From: Bacteroides faecium
GTDB taxonomy: Bacteria; Bacteroidota; Bacteroidia; Bacteroidales; Bacteroidaceae
Length of the DNA: 64,000 nucleotides
Direction of reading: 5' to 3'
Assembly (NCBI RefSeq): GCF_012113595.1
Contig: NZ_CP050831.1
Location: 4,030,001-4,094,000, forward strand
The position numbers and the translations under genes are program-made. Below the pieces are notes generated by a model. The model made no database searches, was not told where the DNA came from, and saw only the letters and a program-made list of their open reading frames with translations. Shown piece by piece: positions 1-8,740 of this stretch (positions are counted from its first letter, which is position 1; each line of letters starts with the position of its first letter).

Positions 1-36
1 ATAATCGTGTTGTCTTTTTTTGTATTAGAAACGGGA

Positions 37-76
37 AAGGGAATACCGAAATGGCAGAGCACTCCGGTATTCCCTT
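37..76 (-). terminator. Inverted repeat after the M48 peptidase gene, probable terminator
   Basis: A 12-bp perfect inverted repeat (37-48 with 65-76, loop 16 nt) lies just past the stop of the minus-strand peptidase gene. No clear T run follows on the minus strand, so it may act as an mRNA 3' end stabiliser rather than a strong intrinsic terminator. Confidence 0.5.
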
Positions 77-105
77 CCTTATTATATTATAAAGAGATAA
101 ACTCC

Positions 106-891
106 TTATTTCTTAGCGTAGCTGTCTGCTTTAGCTTTGGCGCGTTCGATACGTTTCGCAGTATCCGGGTGAGAGGAGAACATTCTCTGCACGTAAGAAG
201 ATTGCGGAGCACCCTTTGCCAGTTCAGCCAGTTTGGTTAATGAATTAGCCATAGCGTAAGGGTCGATGTTGTTTTTTACGCAGAATTCAACGCCATATTC
301 GTCTGCTTCGTTTTCTTGCTTTTGTGAATACTGTGCGCCGGCAAGAGCTTCTGCCATAGCTCCCAGTTCAGAGTCGGTCAGTTTGGCAACCTTGTCGCTA
401 GCTGCTCCCGCTGCATTCTTCACTGCCGAGCGGAGATAGGCGTTCTTCATTGCGTCTTTAGAGTCTGTGTGAACCACGTGACCGATTTCATGTCCGATCA
501 CTGCCATCACTTCTTCGTCAGTCATAACGTCCATCAGTCCGGCACAGATGCGTACACTACCGTCGCCACAGGCAAAGGCATTGACGTCTACTACTTCATA
601 AACACCGAAGTCCAGTTTCAGCCCGTCCATCTCTTTGATGTTCCCGGTCAGTTTCTCTAAACGTTTGCCATACTCTGTGTCAGGTTTTGTCAGTGGATTA
701 TGCGCGTCCATCCATACCATATATTCCTTACTCATGTTGGCGATGTCGGCATCCGATAAAGTAACTGCCGATACTACGTCTTTTCCTGCTTGCAGGGCTT
801 TCCCTACATTAAATTTCTTTCCGAACTGTGCGGAAGCTGTCATTCCCATGCCTAATAAAACCAAGGCAATCATAGCAATTTGTCTTTTCAT
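106..891 (-). CDS. Secreted M48-family zinc metallopeptidase
   Basis: The 261-aa product begins with a cleavable signal peptide (about residues 1-21, ending ASAQ), so it acts in the periplasm or beyond. The zinc site is the HEIGH motif at residues 134-138, with the third ligand in ENEAD near 193-197. The C-terminal SSHPDTAKRI segment is typical of M48 peptidases of the BepA/LoiP type, which degrade misfolded envelope proteins. That role is family knowledge; the substrate here is unknown. The gene follows a TonB-dependent receptor on the same strand after a 29-bp gap and is probably co-transcribed with it. Confidence 0.88.
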   Translation of the reverse strand: MKRQIAMIALVLLGMGMTASAQFGKKFNVGKALQAGKDVVSAVTLSDADIANMSKEYMVWMDAHNPLTKPDTEYGKRLEKLTGNIKEMDGLKLDFGVYEVVDVNAFACGDGSVRICAGLMDVMTDEEVMAVIGHEIGHVVHTDSKDAMKNAYLRSAVKNAAGAASDKVAKLTDSELGAMAEALAGAQYSQKQENEADEYGVEFCVKNNIDPYAMANSLTKLAELAKGAPQSSYVQRMFSSHPDTAKRIERAKAKADSYAKK

Positions 892-920
892 ACTCTTTTA
901 ATTAATGTTCAATTATAAAA

Positions 921-3299
921 TTAATATTCAAATGTGATTCCTAAGGTTGGTAGTAATGTCCCGCTCGATTGTTCAATCCGCTTCATCCGATAGTGCCTGC
1001 TATCGGCGGGAGCTTCCGGGTTTTCGACAATCCCCGTGCTCATAAGTACATCCTGCTGTTTCAGTTTACTCATGGTGATATTTTGCAGGTCGATATAAAA
1101 TCCCAGCATACAATGTTTCAGATAGAATGTCTTGTCGATGCGGATGTCTGCCTGTGCAAAAGCGGGAAGGCGTTCTTTATTGTATCTCGAATAATCATAG
1201 TACGCTTTTCCTTGCGCATCCCATGCGGATACAAGCGATGATTTCTTCTCGTCATAAGGCGTGTAGGGAGCACCGCCGATACAACTCACTTTCATTCCGA
1301 CGCTCCATTGATGGGGGAGATTATAAGTCCCGCGCAGGTTGAAGATAAACCGGTTGTCCCATGCAGACGCGATGTACTCGCTCTCTTTGTCGTTGCGGTA
1401 TTCACTTTTAAATAAGGTAAAGGAAGAAGCAAGGTTAAGCTTCTTGGCAATGAGCCATTTCACTAGAATCTCTGCGCCGTAGGAACGTCCCTGCGCGGTG
1501 GAAGCCAGTAATTCATTTCCGACTACTCCGTAGTCATTCCCTTTGCAGGCAAGCGGAATCCCGTCTGCAATAGAGAGGGGTATCTTATCATAATCTTTGT
1601 AGAATCCTTCGACGGAGACTTCGAACGAATCTCCTTTGCGCCAACTGATCCCCAGGCTTTCCTGGCTGACTTTCATGTAGCGGAGATTGTATTTGTTGGC
1701 ATACGTCCCGTTATTGTTCTTAAAGCCGAGAGCCGTGTAAGGGGGAAGCTGGTAGTAAAGTCCCGCGTTTCCGCTGACAAACCAGTGGTCGGTCAGTTGG
1801 TAAGAGAGTGATATGCGTGGAGACAGTTGGTCGGAGAGCGACTTCATTGCCGACGAATAATTATTGGCATCCGCTCTTAGTCCTAAAGAGGCCGTGAAAC
1901 GGTCGTCCATTGACGAATAACTGATGGTTCCGAAAAGTCCCCAGCGCAAAATACCTAAATAGGTGTGATAGTCGAACGTTTGTGCCTGGTTGGTATATAC
2001 TTTCTGGAAGGTAGTATTGGAATATTGGCTGTAATCCAGATTCACTCCAAGATTGATTTTCCAATTTCGGAAAGAAGAATTGTTCTCGAAACGGAATTTG
2101 GTTTCCTGTTCGGTGGAACGAAGGCGGAGCATCAGATTCTCTGGAATGCTTTCGTCGTTCTGGCGATATTTCGTGTTGCGGTTGTTCAGATAACTGTGGC
2201 TGACAACCAGTGATTGTACATGCGCGCCTGCATAATGGCGATATACAGCGCCCAGCGTAAATGTCTCCTGTTTGATTTTGGGCAGATAGCTGAGAATATA
2301 TTCGTTGTCTTCGCTGTCGGCTTTCGTATTCAGACGCATGTTGTCGATGCCGCCCAGTCCCAGTACGGTGAGTTCGTTCCGTTCGTCGAAGCGGGTTTTC
2401 AGTTTGAATTGGGCGTCGGTGAAAGTCGGCAGGAAAGGCAGGTCGAGCATGTCAAACAGGAATTGCAAGTAGGATTGGCGCACGGATACCAGATAAGAGG
2501 TCTTTTTCCCTATATGCCCGTTGGAAGCGAGGGAGACTTCGGAAGCACCGAGAGTTGCCTTCAGTGAGTTGCGTTCCATATCTCCGTCACGCAGTTTGAA
2601 GTCGAGCACCGAACTGAGCGCATTTCCTTTGTCGGTGGGGAAAGCTCCGGTGTAGAAGTTCACTTCACGTATCAAGTCGGCATTGAGGATGCCTACGGGA
2701 CCGCCGGATGCTCCTTGTGTGCTGAAATGATTAATATTGGGTATTTCCACTCCGTCCAGATAAAAGCGGTTTTCGAAAGGAGAACCGCCACGCACGATAA
2801 GGTCATTGCGGTAGCCTATCGGTGAGAAGGCGACTCCGGGATAAGACTGTACGATACGTGAAATGTCACGGTTAGCTCCCGGGCTCTTTTCTATTTCTTG
2901 TAGTCCGATAATACGCAGACTGACGGGACTTTCCATATCACGGCGGAAAGGAGATGCGGTGACGGTGACTCCTTCGAGTTCGGTCAGGTTCTCTTCCATC
3001 TCAATCGGGATATTCAGGTTTCGGGTGGAAAGAATGTATTCGGGAGTGGTGACACTTTTATAGCCGATGGCTGTTGCTTGTAGGCGATAGATGCCGGGAG
3101 GTACTTGTTCAATCGTGAAATGTCCTTCTGCATCGGTGACACCGCCTTTGTTCAGCCCGATAACCATCACATTGATGAACTCCAATGGTTGACGACTGTT
3201 CTTGTCAATCACTGTTCCCTTTATTTGATGCACAGGCTGTGCTTGCAGCAGGGGGAGTAATAAGGTGCAAAAAAAGAAAAGTGTCAGAAGTCTTTTCAT
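921..3299 (-). CDS. TonB-dependent outer-membrane receptor with carboxypeptidase-like N-terminal domain
   Basis: The 792-aa product has a signal peptide (about 1-20), a carboxypeptidase-regulatory-like beta-sandwich (about 25-110), a plug domain (DLIVRGGSPFENRFYLDGVE near 165-185) and a long beta-barrel ending in an aromatic residue (GITFEY), as expected for outer-membrane insertion. There is no SusD partner, and the protein is shorter than SusC proteins, so it belongs to the stand-alone receptor group. Its substrate cannot be told from sequence. A -7 element TATTTTTG lies on the minus strand at 3327-3320, 21 bp before the ATG, which supports the start. The M48 peptidase gene follows closely. 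Confidence 0.9.
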   Translation of the reverse strand: MKRLLTLFFFCTLLLPLLQAQPVHQIKGTVIDKNSRQPLEFINVMVIGLNKGGVTDAEGHFTIEQVPPGIYRLQATAIGYKSVTTPEYILSTRNLNIPIEMEENLTELEGVTVTASPFRRDMESPVSLRIIGLQEIEKSPGANRDISRIVQSYPGVAFSPIGYRNDLIVRGGSPFENRFYLDGVEIPNINHFSTQGASGGPVGILNADLIREVNFYTGAFPTDKGNALSSVLDFKLRDGDMERNSLKATLGASEVSLASNGHIGKKTSYLVSVRQSYLQFLFDMLDLPFLPTFTDAQFKLKTRFDERNELTVLGLGGIDNMRLNTKADSEDNEYILSYLPKIKQETFTLGAVYRHYAGAHVQSLVVSHSYLNNRNTKYRQNDESIPENLMLRLRSTEQETKFRFENNSSFRNWKINLGVNLDYSQYSNTTFQKVYTNQAQTFDYHTYLGILRWGLFGTISYSSMDDRFTASLGLRADANNYSSAMKSLSDQLSPRISLSYQLTDHWFVSGNAGLYYQLPPYTALGFKNNNGTYANKYNLRYMKVSQESLGISWRKGDSFEVSVEGFYKDYDKIPLSIADGIPLACKGNDYGVVGNELLASTAQGRSYGAEILVKWLIAKKLNLASSFTLFKSEYRNDKESEYIASAWDNRFIFNLRGTYNLPHQWSVGMKVSCIGGAPYTPYDEKKSSLVSAWDAQGKAYYDYSRYNKERLPAFAQADIRIDKTFYLKHCMLGFYIDLQNITMSKLKQQDVLMSTGIVENPEAPADSRHYRMKRIEQSSGTLLPTLGITFEY

Positions 3300-3485
3300 A
3301 CAATTATAGTTAAGTGCTGCAAAAATACGAAAAAAGTAGTACGGAATAGCATCTTTCGTAATTTAAAATAAAATATGTATCTTTTTGGTTACTCTTGGTT
3401 TAGATAGGGGAAAGTTAGCAGGATTTTGTTTCACATTTCATTTATATGTTTTATTTTTGTAGGACATATTAAAAACAGATTCCTT

Positions 3486-3923
3486 ATGAAGACTGTAAAA
3501 TTGATAACTTGCAATGACGCGATGCAGGCGCATATCCTACAGGGAGCGTTGGAGAATGAGGGGATTGAGTCTGTTCTGCATAATGAGAACTTCTCATCCT
3601 TATATCGGAATTGTGTGAACAGCATAGCAGGAGTGGATATTTTAGTGATAGAGGAAGACTATGAAAAGGCAGTTCAGGTGCTGAAGGATAACGAGAGTTG
3701 GCCGGAAGAATTGACGCTTTGTCCCTATTGTGGTACACCGGATATAAAGATGGTGCTAAAAAAAGGGAAACGGTTGCGTGCGATTGGCGCGATAATTTCT
3801 GCGATATTTATGGGAATGGTCCTACTGGGAAACAAGAGTTGGGAATATACTTGTAGACGTTGTCATAAGAATTTTGATATGCCTGTTTCCAAATTCCCGC
3901 CTTCGAAGAAAAAGGAAGAATGA
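3486..3923 (+). CDS. DUF2007-like protein with zinc ribbon and membrane segment
   Basis: I start this 145-aa protein at 3486 because a longer reading from 3426 would begin upstream of the -7 box TATTTTTG (3452-3459; TTTG 23 bp before it). The N-terminal ~70 residues (MKTVKLITCNDAMQAHILQG, then EGIESVLHNENF) match the DUF2007 putative signal-transducing domain. A CPYC knuckle follows, then a hydrophobic helix (about residues 100-118), then CRRCHKNF, so the two Cys pairs of a zinc ribbon are separated by a membrane segment. Function is unknown. The esterase gene begins 25 bp downstream, probably in the same transcript. Confidence 0.8.
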   Translation: MKTVKLITCNDAMQAHILQGALENEGIESVLHNENFSSLYRNCVNSIAGVDILVIEEDYEKAVQVLKDNESWPEELTLCPYCGTPDIKMVLKKGKRLRAIGAIISAIFMGMVLLGNKSWEYTCRRCHKNFDMPVSKFPPSKKKEE

Positions 3924-3948
3924 AACTTTATCTAACTATATACACATA

Positions 3949-4767
3949 ATGAATAAGAGAAATTTTCTGTTAGCTTTATTATTATTAGTACTGGTAGCGC
4001 CTTCTTTTGCTGCCCGGGTAGATACCTTATTAGTTAAAAGTCCTTCCATGAATAAAGATGTGCAGGTGATAGTCGTTACTCCAGATGTTGCACTGGGGAA
4101 GAAAGCAGTGGCTTGTCCCGTCATCTATCTGTTGCACGGTTACGGCGGAAATGCAAAGACATGGATTCAGGTAAAGCCGAATCTTCCGCAGATTGCGGAT
4201 GAAAAAGGAATTATCTTTGTTTGTCCGGACGGAAAGAATAGCTGGTACTGGGATAGTCCGAAAAATCCGTCTTACCGTTACGAAACCTTTGTCTCATCGG
4301 AACTGGTGAAGTATATTGACGAGCATTACAAGACGATTGCCGACCGGAAAGGACGTGCCATCACCGGCTTGAGCATGGGCGGACACGGGGCGATGTGGAA
4401 TGCTATCCGTCATAAAGATACGTTTGGTGCAGGCGGAAGTACCAGTGGTGGAATGGATATTCGTCCGTTCCCGTTAAACTGGGAGATGGCGAAGCAGTTG
4501 GGGGAATTTGCACATAATAAGAAGTCATGGGACGAACATACGGTTATCAATCAGATTGACAAGATAGAGAACGGGGATTTGGCAATCATTATCGACTGTG
4601 GTGAATCGGACTTTTTTCTGAATGTGAACAAGGATTTGCACAACCGCCTGCTGGCTAGAAAGATTAATCATGATTTCACTACCCGTCCGGGCGGACATAC
4701 CGGAAAGTATTGGAATAACTCTATTGATTACCAAATCCTGTTCTTCGATAAGTTTTTCAAGAAATAA
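3949..4767 (+). CDS. Secreted alpha/beta-hydrolase, esterase D-like family
   Basis: The 272-aa protein has a signal peptide (1-21) and an alpha/beta-hydrolase fold. The nucleophile elbow is GLSMGG with Ser142; the probable acid is Asp221 (CGESDFF) and the His is His250 (RPGGH). An oxyanion region LLHGYGG lies at 61-67. The family (esterase D, Fes-like and feruloyl-esterase-like proteins) hydrolyses acyl esters; in Bacteroides such enzymes are often annotated as putative xylan esterases, but no xylan genes are near. The start at 3949 is chosen because the reading from 3874 would overlap the upstream gene and place 25 residues before the signal peptide. Confidence 0.88.
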   Translation: MNKRNFLLALLLLVLVAPSFAARVDTLLVKSPSMNKDVQVIVVTPDVALGKKAVACPVIYLLHGYGGNAKTWIQVKPNLPQIADEKGIIFVCPDGKNSWYWDSPKNPSYRYETFVSSELVKYIDEHYKTIADRKGRAITGLSMGGHGAMWNAIRHKDTFGAGGSTSGGMDIRPFPLNWEMAKQLGEFAHNKKSWDEHTVINQIDKIENGDLAIIIDCGESDFFLNVNKDLHNRLLARKINHDFTTRPGGHTGKYWNNSIDYQILFFDKFFKK

Positions 4768-4779
4768 AAAGGCTAATAC

Positions 4780-4810
4780 TTGACTTTCGCTTTTTGATGT
4801 CGTATCTTTG
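4780..4810 (+). promoter_or_regulatory. Bacteroides-type promoter in a gene-free stretch
   Basis: A perfect -7 element TATCTTTG (4803-4810) is preceded about 20 bp upstream by TTGAC (4780-4784), close to the Bacteroides -33/-7 layout. No plus-strand gene follows until mnmA at 7584, so the promoter must serve a short transcript. Confidence 0.55.
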
Positions 4811-4815
4811 GATAC

Positions 4816-4881
4816 ATAATCATAAAATAGATTGAGGTTAAACTACGATAGAAGGAGAAAGTGAGAGCTTTCTCCTTTTTT
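4816..4881 (+). ncRNA. Candidate small RNA bounded by promoter and intrinsic terminator
   Basis: The promoter at 4780-4810 predicts a start near 4816. An intrinsic terminator follows within 65 nt: a 10-bp stem (4852-4861 with 4868-4877, loop 6 nt) and a T run to 4881. No convincing ORF fits inside. The 13-bp core of the stem, gagagctttctcc, occurs again at 4901-4913. The remaining gene-free sequence (4882-5177) holds the 22-bp repeat array and nothing else I can identify. Confidence 0.45.
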
Positions 4882-4971
4882 GTTGTATGCCAAAGGAACG
4901 GAGAGCTTTCTCCCGGCTTATAACGGGGGTAAACCCGCGGGTAAAGAGGTTTTAGCTGCCGGATGATGGTA

Positions 4972-5059
4972 AATCAGACGCTTTGTTAAGTAGAATCAGA
5001 TGCTCTGTTCGGTGAAAACAGACGCTCTATCAGATGAAAACCGACGCTTTGTTTGGTAA
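4972..5059. repeat. Four-unit 22-bp tandem repeat, intergenic
   Basis: Four abutting 22-bp units begin at 4972, 4994, 5016 and 5038. Their consensus is close to aatcagacgctctgttggtga, and most contain a small CAGA-n3-TCTG dyad. A weaker fifth unit may precede at 4950. There are no spacers, so it is not a CRISPR array. A second array of the same period but different sequence occurs at 34077-34164. Confidence 0.85.
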
Positions 5060-5177
5060 TAAATAAGGTTGAGGCATGAAAAGAACCTTTATTGGTTAAG
5101 AATTTGTAATTCTGCTCTTGACAAAAATGGAGTGACTCTGCTGGTTTATACTGTGGGTTGCTGTTCGGAATGAAAAA

Positions 5178-5969
5178 TTATTCGAAAGAAATGGAGATGT
5201 TGCGTGTGTATGGATAATAACCGGACTCTCCTTTGGCATAGGTAGTTTGACAACCCATCTTTTGGGGATTTCCTTCTTTATCAAACTCATATGTATAGAT
5301 CGTTTGTTCATTATCGCCTTCTGCCGGAAAACTACGTGCTGTGAAATGGCGCGGAGCCTTACCTAATAATCCTGCATAAAGAGCTTCAATATGGAATGTC
5401 AGAGGATGTATCTCTAATAAACCTAGACATGGCAGATGGTATTTTGAACTTTCCTCTCCCGGTTCATAAATGAACTTATTTTCAAAGCCGTTCAAGGTGG
5501 AACTGATAGATGTTATATCTCCATTATCGTAGGTTAGTGATGTTGATGAATATTCTGTTCCATCAATGCTTTCGGTAATTCCGGTTAAATATCCTTCTAT
5601 AGAGTAAGAAAATAAATAGATACGATTTTGCGAAGACGAAGTATATGTGCATTGGCTGGCATAGCTTTCACTGTTCAATGTATATATTAAAGTGAGATAG
5701 TCACTAGCAACTGTTACTAGATTGTCAGAGTAGCTCAAATTTACTTCGTGGCTGATTTCTTCTTCGAAATATCGTTGCTTTATAATATGTTGGATCAGGC
5801 ACTCTCCATCGAACGTGAATTTCTCTGTTTTGTCTACAGGTTTTGAATCGTTCTTGACGTTTTCGTTGAAAATCATAGACCATTGTCTGTTACCTTCTCC
5901 TGTCTCCTTTTCATCATCCGAACAACTGAATGCCAATATTGCCAGTAATAAAACAACTATTTTTTTCAT
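5178..5969 (-). CDS. Probable surface lipoprotein, DUF4595-like
   Basis: The 263-aa protein starts with a lipoprotein signal (MKKIVVLLLAILAFSC) and the acidic run SDDEKE directly after the lipidated Cys, the kind of signal that sends Bacteroides lipoproteins to the cell surface. The body is beta-rich, with YTYEFDKEGNPQKM and LTYDNGDITSI segments resembling the repeated YxYDxxGN strands of DUF4595/YD-like proteins. Function is unknown. It sits 6 bp downstream of the S41-like lipoprotein gene, so the two are probably translated from one mRNA. Confidence 0.6.
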   Translation of the reverse strand: MKKIVVLLLAILAFSCSDDEKETGEGNRQWSMIFNENVKNDSKPVDKTEKFTFDGECLIQHIIKQRYFEEEISHEVNLSYSDNLVTVASDYLTLIYTLNSESYASQCTYTSSSQNRIYLFSYSIEGYLTGITESIDGTEYSSTSLTYDNGDITSISSTLNGFENKFIYEPGEESSKYHLPCLGLLEIHPLTFHIEALYAGLLGKAPRHFTARSFPAEGDNEQTIYTYEFDKEGNPQKMGCQTTYAKGESGYYPYTRNISISFE

Positions 5970-5975
5970 TCCTTC

Positions 5976-7382
5976 TTATTTTAGTCGTAATCCACCGGTA
6001 AACCGTCTGCTTGCCGGGCTTATTGCACTTTTCTCTATTTTGAATTGTGCTTTTGTCGTTTCTTCGGTTTCTTCTTCTTTAGGTGGATAAGTCCCGTTCA
6101 ATACTCCGAGAGCGACACTCAACAAAGCTTCTTTTTCATCACCGAAAGGCAGGAAAGTTAAGTAGTCTGTTGAAGCATTGACTGCGTATGTTGGTTTGAA
6201 TCCGGGATAAGTATCATGCTCAGAGTCATAGATAGTAGCTACAACCGGATTGACTGACCATTGGAATTCTTCGTTGATGAATTGTTCCGTAGCTACATTT
6301 TGTCCTTTAGTTGAACTACCGATAGCTATTAATTTCTGAATCTTTCCGTTTAGGCAGTGCATCAACATTTCCGGAGCCCCTGTTGTTTCTCCACTAATCA
6401 GAACGATAAGGGTTGCTAAATCCAGATTTTTGCCGGAAGGACTTAATAGTTCCGAATCAAATGTCAGAGTCACATCCTTATCTGTGTTTTTATCATTATA
6501 TTCAAGGAATGCCATTGTTTGGTTAAGATAATAGGAAGATACAAGCATGGTGCTTAATAGTTGCGCACATTCAATGCTCCCCCCTTTATTATATCGCAAG
6601 TCGAGTATCACTTTATTGATATTCTTTTGATAGAGTTCGTTCGACCATTCGCGTAATTCGGTATTGTATTTTTCCAGATTATCTTTCGTCCCTGCTGTAA
6701 AACTGTTGTACATCAAATAACCTGCTTTTGTGCCGTCAGTCAGCGTTAAAATTTCCTTGCAGTGAATTGGGTTGTCAACTAGCGGTACGGCTGCACCTAT
6801 TTCTACCGGTTCGCCTACCGGTACAACCCGGTAAATATCTTCTTCTTCCTCACCTTCTACTGGAGGCTCTGTGGGGGGCACAAGTTGATATTTGCCCAAA
6901 GTTACTTCCAAAGGTTTTATTCCTTGTAGCAGTTGGCTCTCATATTTTTTACTAATATAAGAGGTGTCTACTTTTACAATCCAGTCACCTCGTTTCAGTA
7001 CGGTAGCTGCTGGCGAACCGGGAATAACATAAGTAATCAATGCATTGTAAGCTGTATCTATATCCGGGTTGCGGACTAGTGAATAATCAAATCCGTAACT
7101 AGGCAGCGGAGTCTCCATCACGGAATCCACGAACGAATAACTGTCGTTTTTCGATTTTACTTTAGACAGGAACGTAGCAGGTTCCTGAAACAGGTTCACA
7201 TCATCATAGGAAGGTAGGTCTTGATACCACAGATAATTCTGTTGCATGATGTCGTACATCCACGTGTCCAATGCAGTCATGTGGGCATACTCTGGCCAAC
7301 GGTCGACACCGCAGGAGAAAAAGCCGCTGATAAATACGATAACCAGGGCAGGTATAAGGATTATCTTTCTTAAATTTGTCAT
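5976..7382 (-). CDS. S41-family (C-terminal processing peptidase-like) lipoprotein with altered active site
   Basis: The 468-aa product (start 7382, after a lipoprotein signal ending FFSC) has a helical N-terminal cap (MYDIMQQNYLWYQDLP), a PDZ-like segment (VIPGSPAATVLKRGDWIVKV) and an S41 protease domain (VILDLRYNKGGSIECAQLLS). In active S41 proteases the nucleophile is the middle Ser of SASASE; here the aligned stretch reads TTGAPE, with Gly335 (codon 6378-6380) at that position. The general-base Lys is still present about 24 residues later (STKGQN). It may therefore be a binding or scaffolding pseudo-protease. A -7 box TACATTTG lies at 7411-7404 on the minus strand. Confidence 0.75.
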   Translation of the reverse strand: MTNLRKIILIPALVIVFISGFFSCGVDRWPEYAHMTALDTWMYDIMQQNYLWYQDLPSYDDVNLFQEPATFLSKVKSKNDSYSFVDSVMETPLPSYGFDYSLVRNPDIDTAYNALITYVIPGSPAATVLKRGDWIVKVDTSYISKKYESQLLQGIKPLEVTLGKYQLVPPTEPPVEGEEEEDIYRVVPVGEPVEIGAAVPLVDNPIHCKEILTLTDGTKAGYLMYNSFTAGTKDNLEKYNTELREWSNELYQKNINKVILDLRYNKGGSIECAQLLSTMLVSSYYLNQTMAFLEYNDKNTDKDVTLTFDSELLSPSGKNLDLATLIVLISGETTGAPEMLMHCLNGKIQKLIAIGSSTKGQNVATEQFINEEFQWSVNPVVATIYDSEHDTYPGFKPTYAVNASTDYLTFLPFGDEKEALLSVALGVLNGTYPPKEEETEETTKAQFKIEKSAISPASRRFTGGLRLK

Positions 7383-7467
7383 TATAAAAAGCTTTTCACT
7401 GTGCAAATGTAGGAAATACTTTGCTTATCTACCACATTTATGGTATAAAAATGCCTTTAATGTGTGA

Positions 7468-7498
7468 TTGGCTGTTAGAGAATTCAGCCTTATCTTTG
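7468..7498 (+). promoter_or_regulatory. Promoter of mnmA
   Basis: TTGG (7468-7471) and a perfect TATCTTTG (7491-7498) are separated by 19 bp, matching the Bacteroides -33/-7 pattern. The mnmA ATG is 85 bp downstream of the -7 box. Confidence 0.6.
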
Positions 7499-7583
7499 TA
7501 TCGTTAAAGTTTTCAATAGGTATTGGTTATTATTAGGTCTTTAATTGTTATAGAGTAAGTTATTAATAGACGAATTATTTTTC

Positions 7584-8651
7584 ATGGATATAGCTGCATT
7601 ATTATCAGGGGGTGTCGACAGTTCGGTTGTCGTACATCTCCTTTGCGAACAGGGATACAAGCCGACTCTTTTCTATATTAAGATTGGCATGGACGGAGCG
7701 GAGTATATGGATTGCTCGGCAGAGGAAGATATTGAGTTGTCTGCTGCTACGGCCCGAAAGTACGGTCTGTCTTTGGAAGTGGTGGATTTGCATCGGGAGT
7801 ATTGGGACAATGTGGCGGCATACGCTATTGACAAGATTAAGAAAGGGCTGACGCCGAACCCCGATGTAATGTGTAACAAGCTGATTAAGTTCGGTTGTTT
7901 TGAACAGCGTATCGGAAAGGATTTCGACTATACAGCGACCGGTCATTACGCTACTACCTTGGAACGTAATGGCAAAACCTGGCTTGGCACTGCCAAAGAC
8001 CCCATAAAAGACCAGACTGACTTCCTTGCACAAATTGATTACCTGCAAGTCTCCAAACTGATGTTCCCTATTGGTGGACTGATGAAGCATGAAGTGCGCG
8101 AAATAGCGCTAAATGCGGGATTGCCGAGTGCCCGGAGAAAAGATAGTCAGGGTATTTGCTTTCTCGGAAAGATAGACTATAATGATTTTGTCCGTCGTTT
8201 CCTTGGAGAAAAGGAAGGGGCGATAATTGAACTTGAAACAGGAAAGAAAATAGGTACACATCGCGGCTATTGGTTCCATACCATCGGACAGCGCAAGGGA
8301 CTTGGGTTGAGTGGTGGCCCCTGGTTTGTAATAAAGAAAGATATTCAGGAAAATATTATTTATGTATCCCACGGTTATGGCGTGGAAACGCAATATGGCA
8401 ATGAGTTCCGAATCAACGACTTCCATTTTATTACGGACAACCCCTGGACAGAACAGAATAAGGAATTGGACATAACCTTTAAAATCCGTCATACTCCGGA
8501 ATTTACCAAAGGTAAACTAGTGCAGGAAGGAGAAAAACAATTTCGCATCTTATCTTCTGAAAAGTTACAGGGCATTGCTCCGGGACAGTTTGGAGTTGTT
8601 TACGATGAAGCTGCGGAAATTTGTGTGGGGAGCGGGGAAATCTTCTGTTAA
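7584..8651 (+). CDS. mnmA: tRNA 2-thiouridine(34) synthase MnmA
   Basis: The 355-aa enzyme thiolates U34 of Lys, Glu and Gln tRNAs, using ATP to activate the uridine and a persulfide sulfur. The PP-loop SGGVDSS lies at residues 8-14. The two catalytic cysteines are Cys97 (NPDVMCN) and Cys192 (SQGICFLGKID). The TGHYATT and IGQRKGLG motifs and the C-terminal beta-barrel are all in place, and the length is normal for the family. It stands alone behind its own promoter. Bacteroides genomes often carry more than one MnmA homologue, so this may not be the only copy. Confidence 0.95.
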   Translation: MDIAALLSGGVDSSVVVHLLCEQGYKPTLFYIKIGMDGAEYMDCSAEEDIELSAATARKYGLSLEVVDLHREYWDNVAAYAIDKIKKGLTPNPDVMCNKLIKFGCFEQRIGKDFDYTATGHYATTLERNGKTWLGTAKDPIKDQTDFLAQIDYLQVSKLMFPIGGLMKHEVREIALNAGLPSARRKDSQGICFLGKIDYNDFVRRFLGEKEGAIIELETGKKIGTHRGYWFHTIGQRKGLGLSGGPWFVIKKDIQENIIYVSHGYGVETQYGNEFRINDFHFITDNPWTEQNKELDITFKIRHTPEFTKGKLVQEGEKQFRILSSEKLQGIAPGQFGVVYDEAAEICVGSGEIFC

Positions 8652-8675
8652 ATAGTTCTTTTTGAATGGTGAAGA

Positions 8676-8707
8676 TTGGCTAATCAGGATATTTTTCACT
8701 ACTTTTG
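8676..8707 (+). promoter_or_regulatory. Promoter of the toxin-antitoxin operon
   Basis: TTGG (8676-8679) and a perfect TACTTTTG (8700-8707) lie 20 bp apart. The element shows that the antitoxin starts at the ATG at 8741, which has the strong ribosome site AAAGGAGG, and not at an earlier in-frame TTG inside the -7 box. Confidence 0.65.
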
Positions 8708-8740
8708 TTTCGTAGAATATTAAATAAAGGAGGATTGATT

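Noticed and set aside
4861..4923. 20-codon leader peptide from a GTG inside the small-RNA terminator
   Set aside because: The Shine-Dalgarno-like AAGGAG is only three bases from the GTG and is locked in the terminator stem.
4972..5059. CRISPR-like repeat array
   Set aside because: The 22-bp units abut without spacers and vary in sequence, and no cas gene is present; the same holds for 34077-34164.
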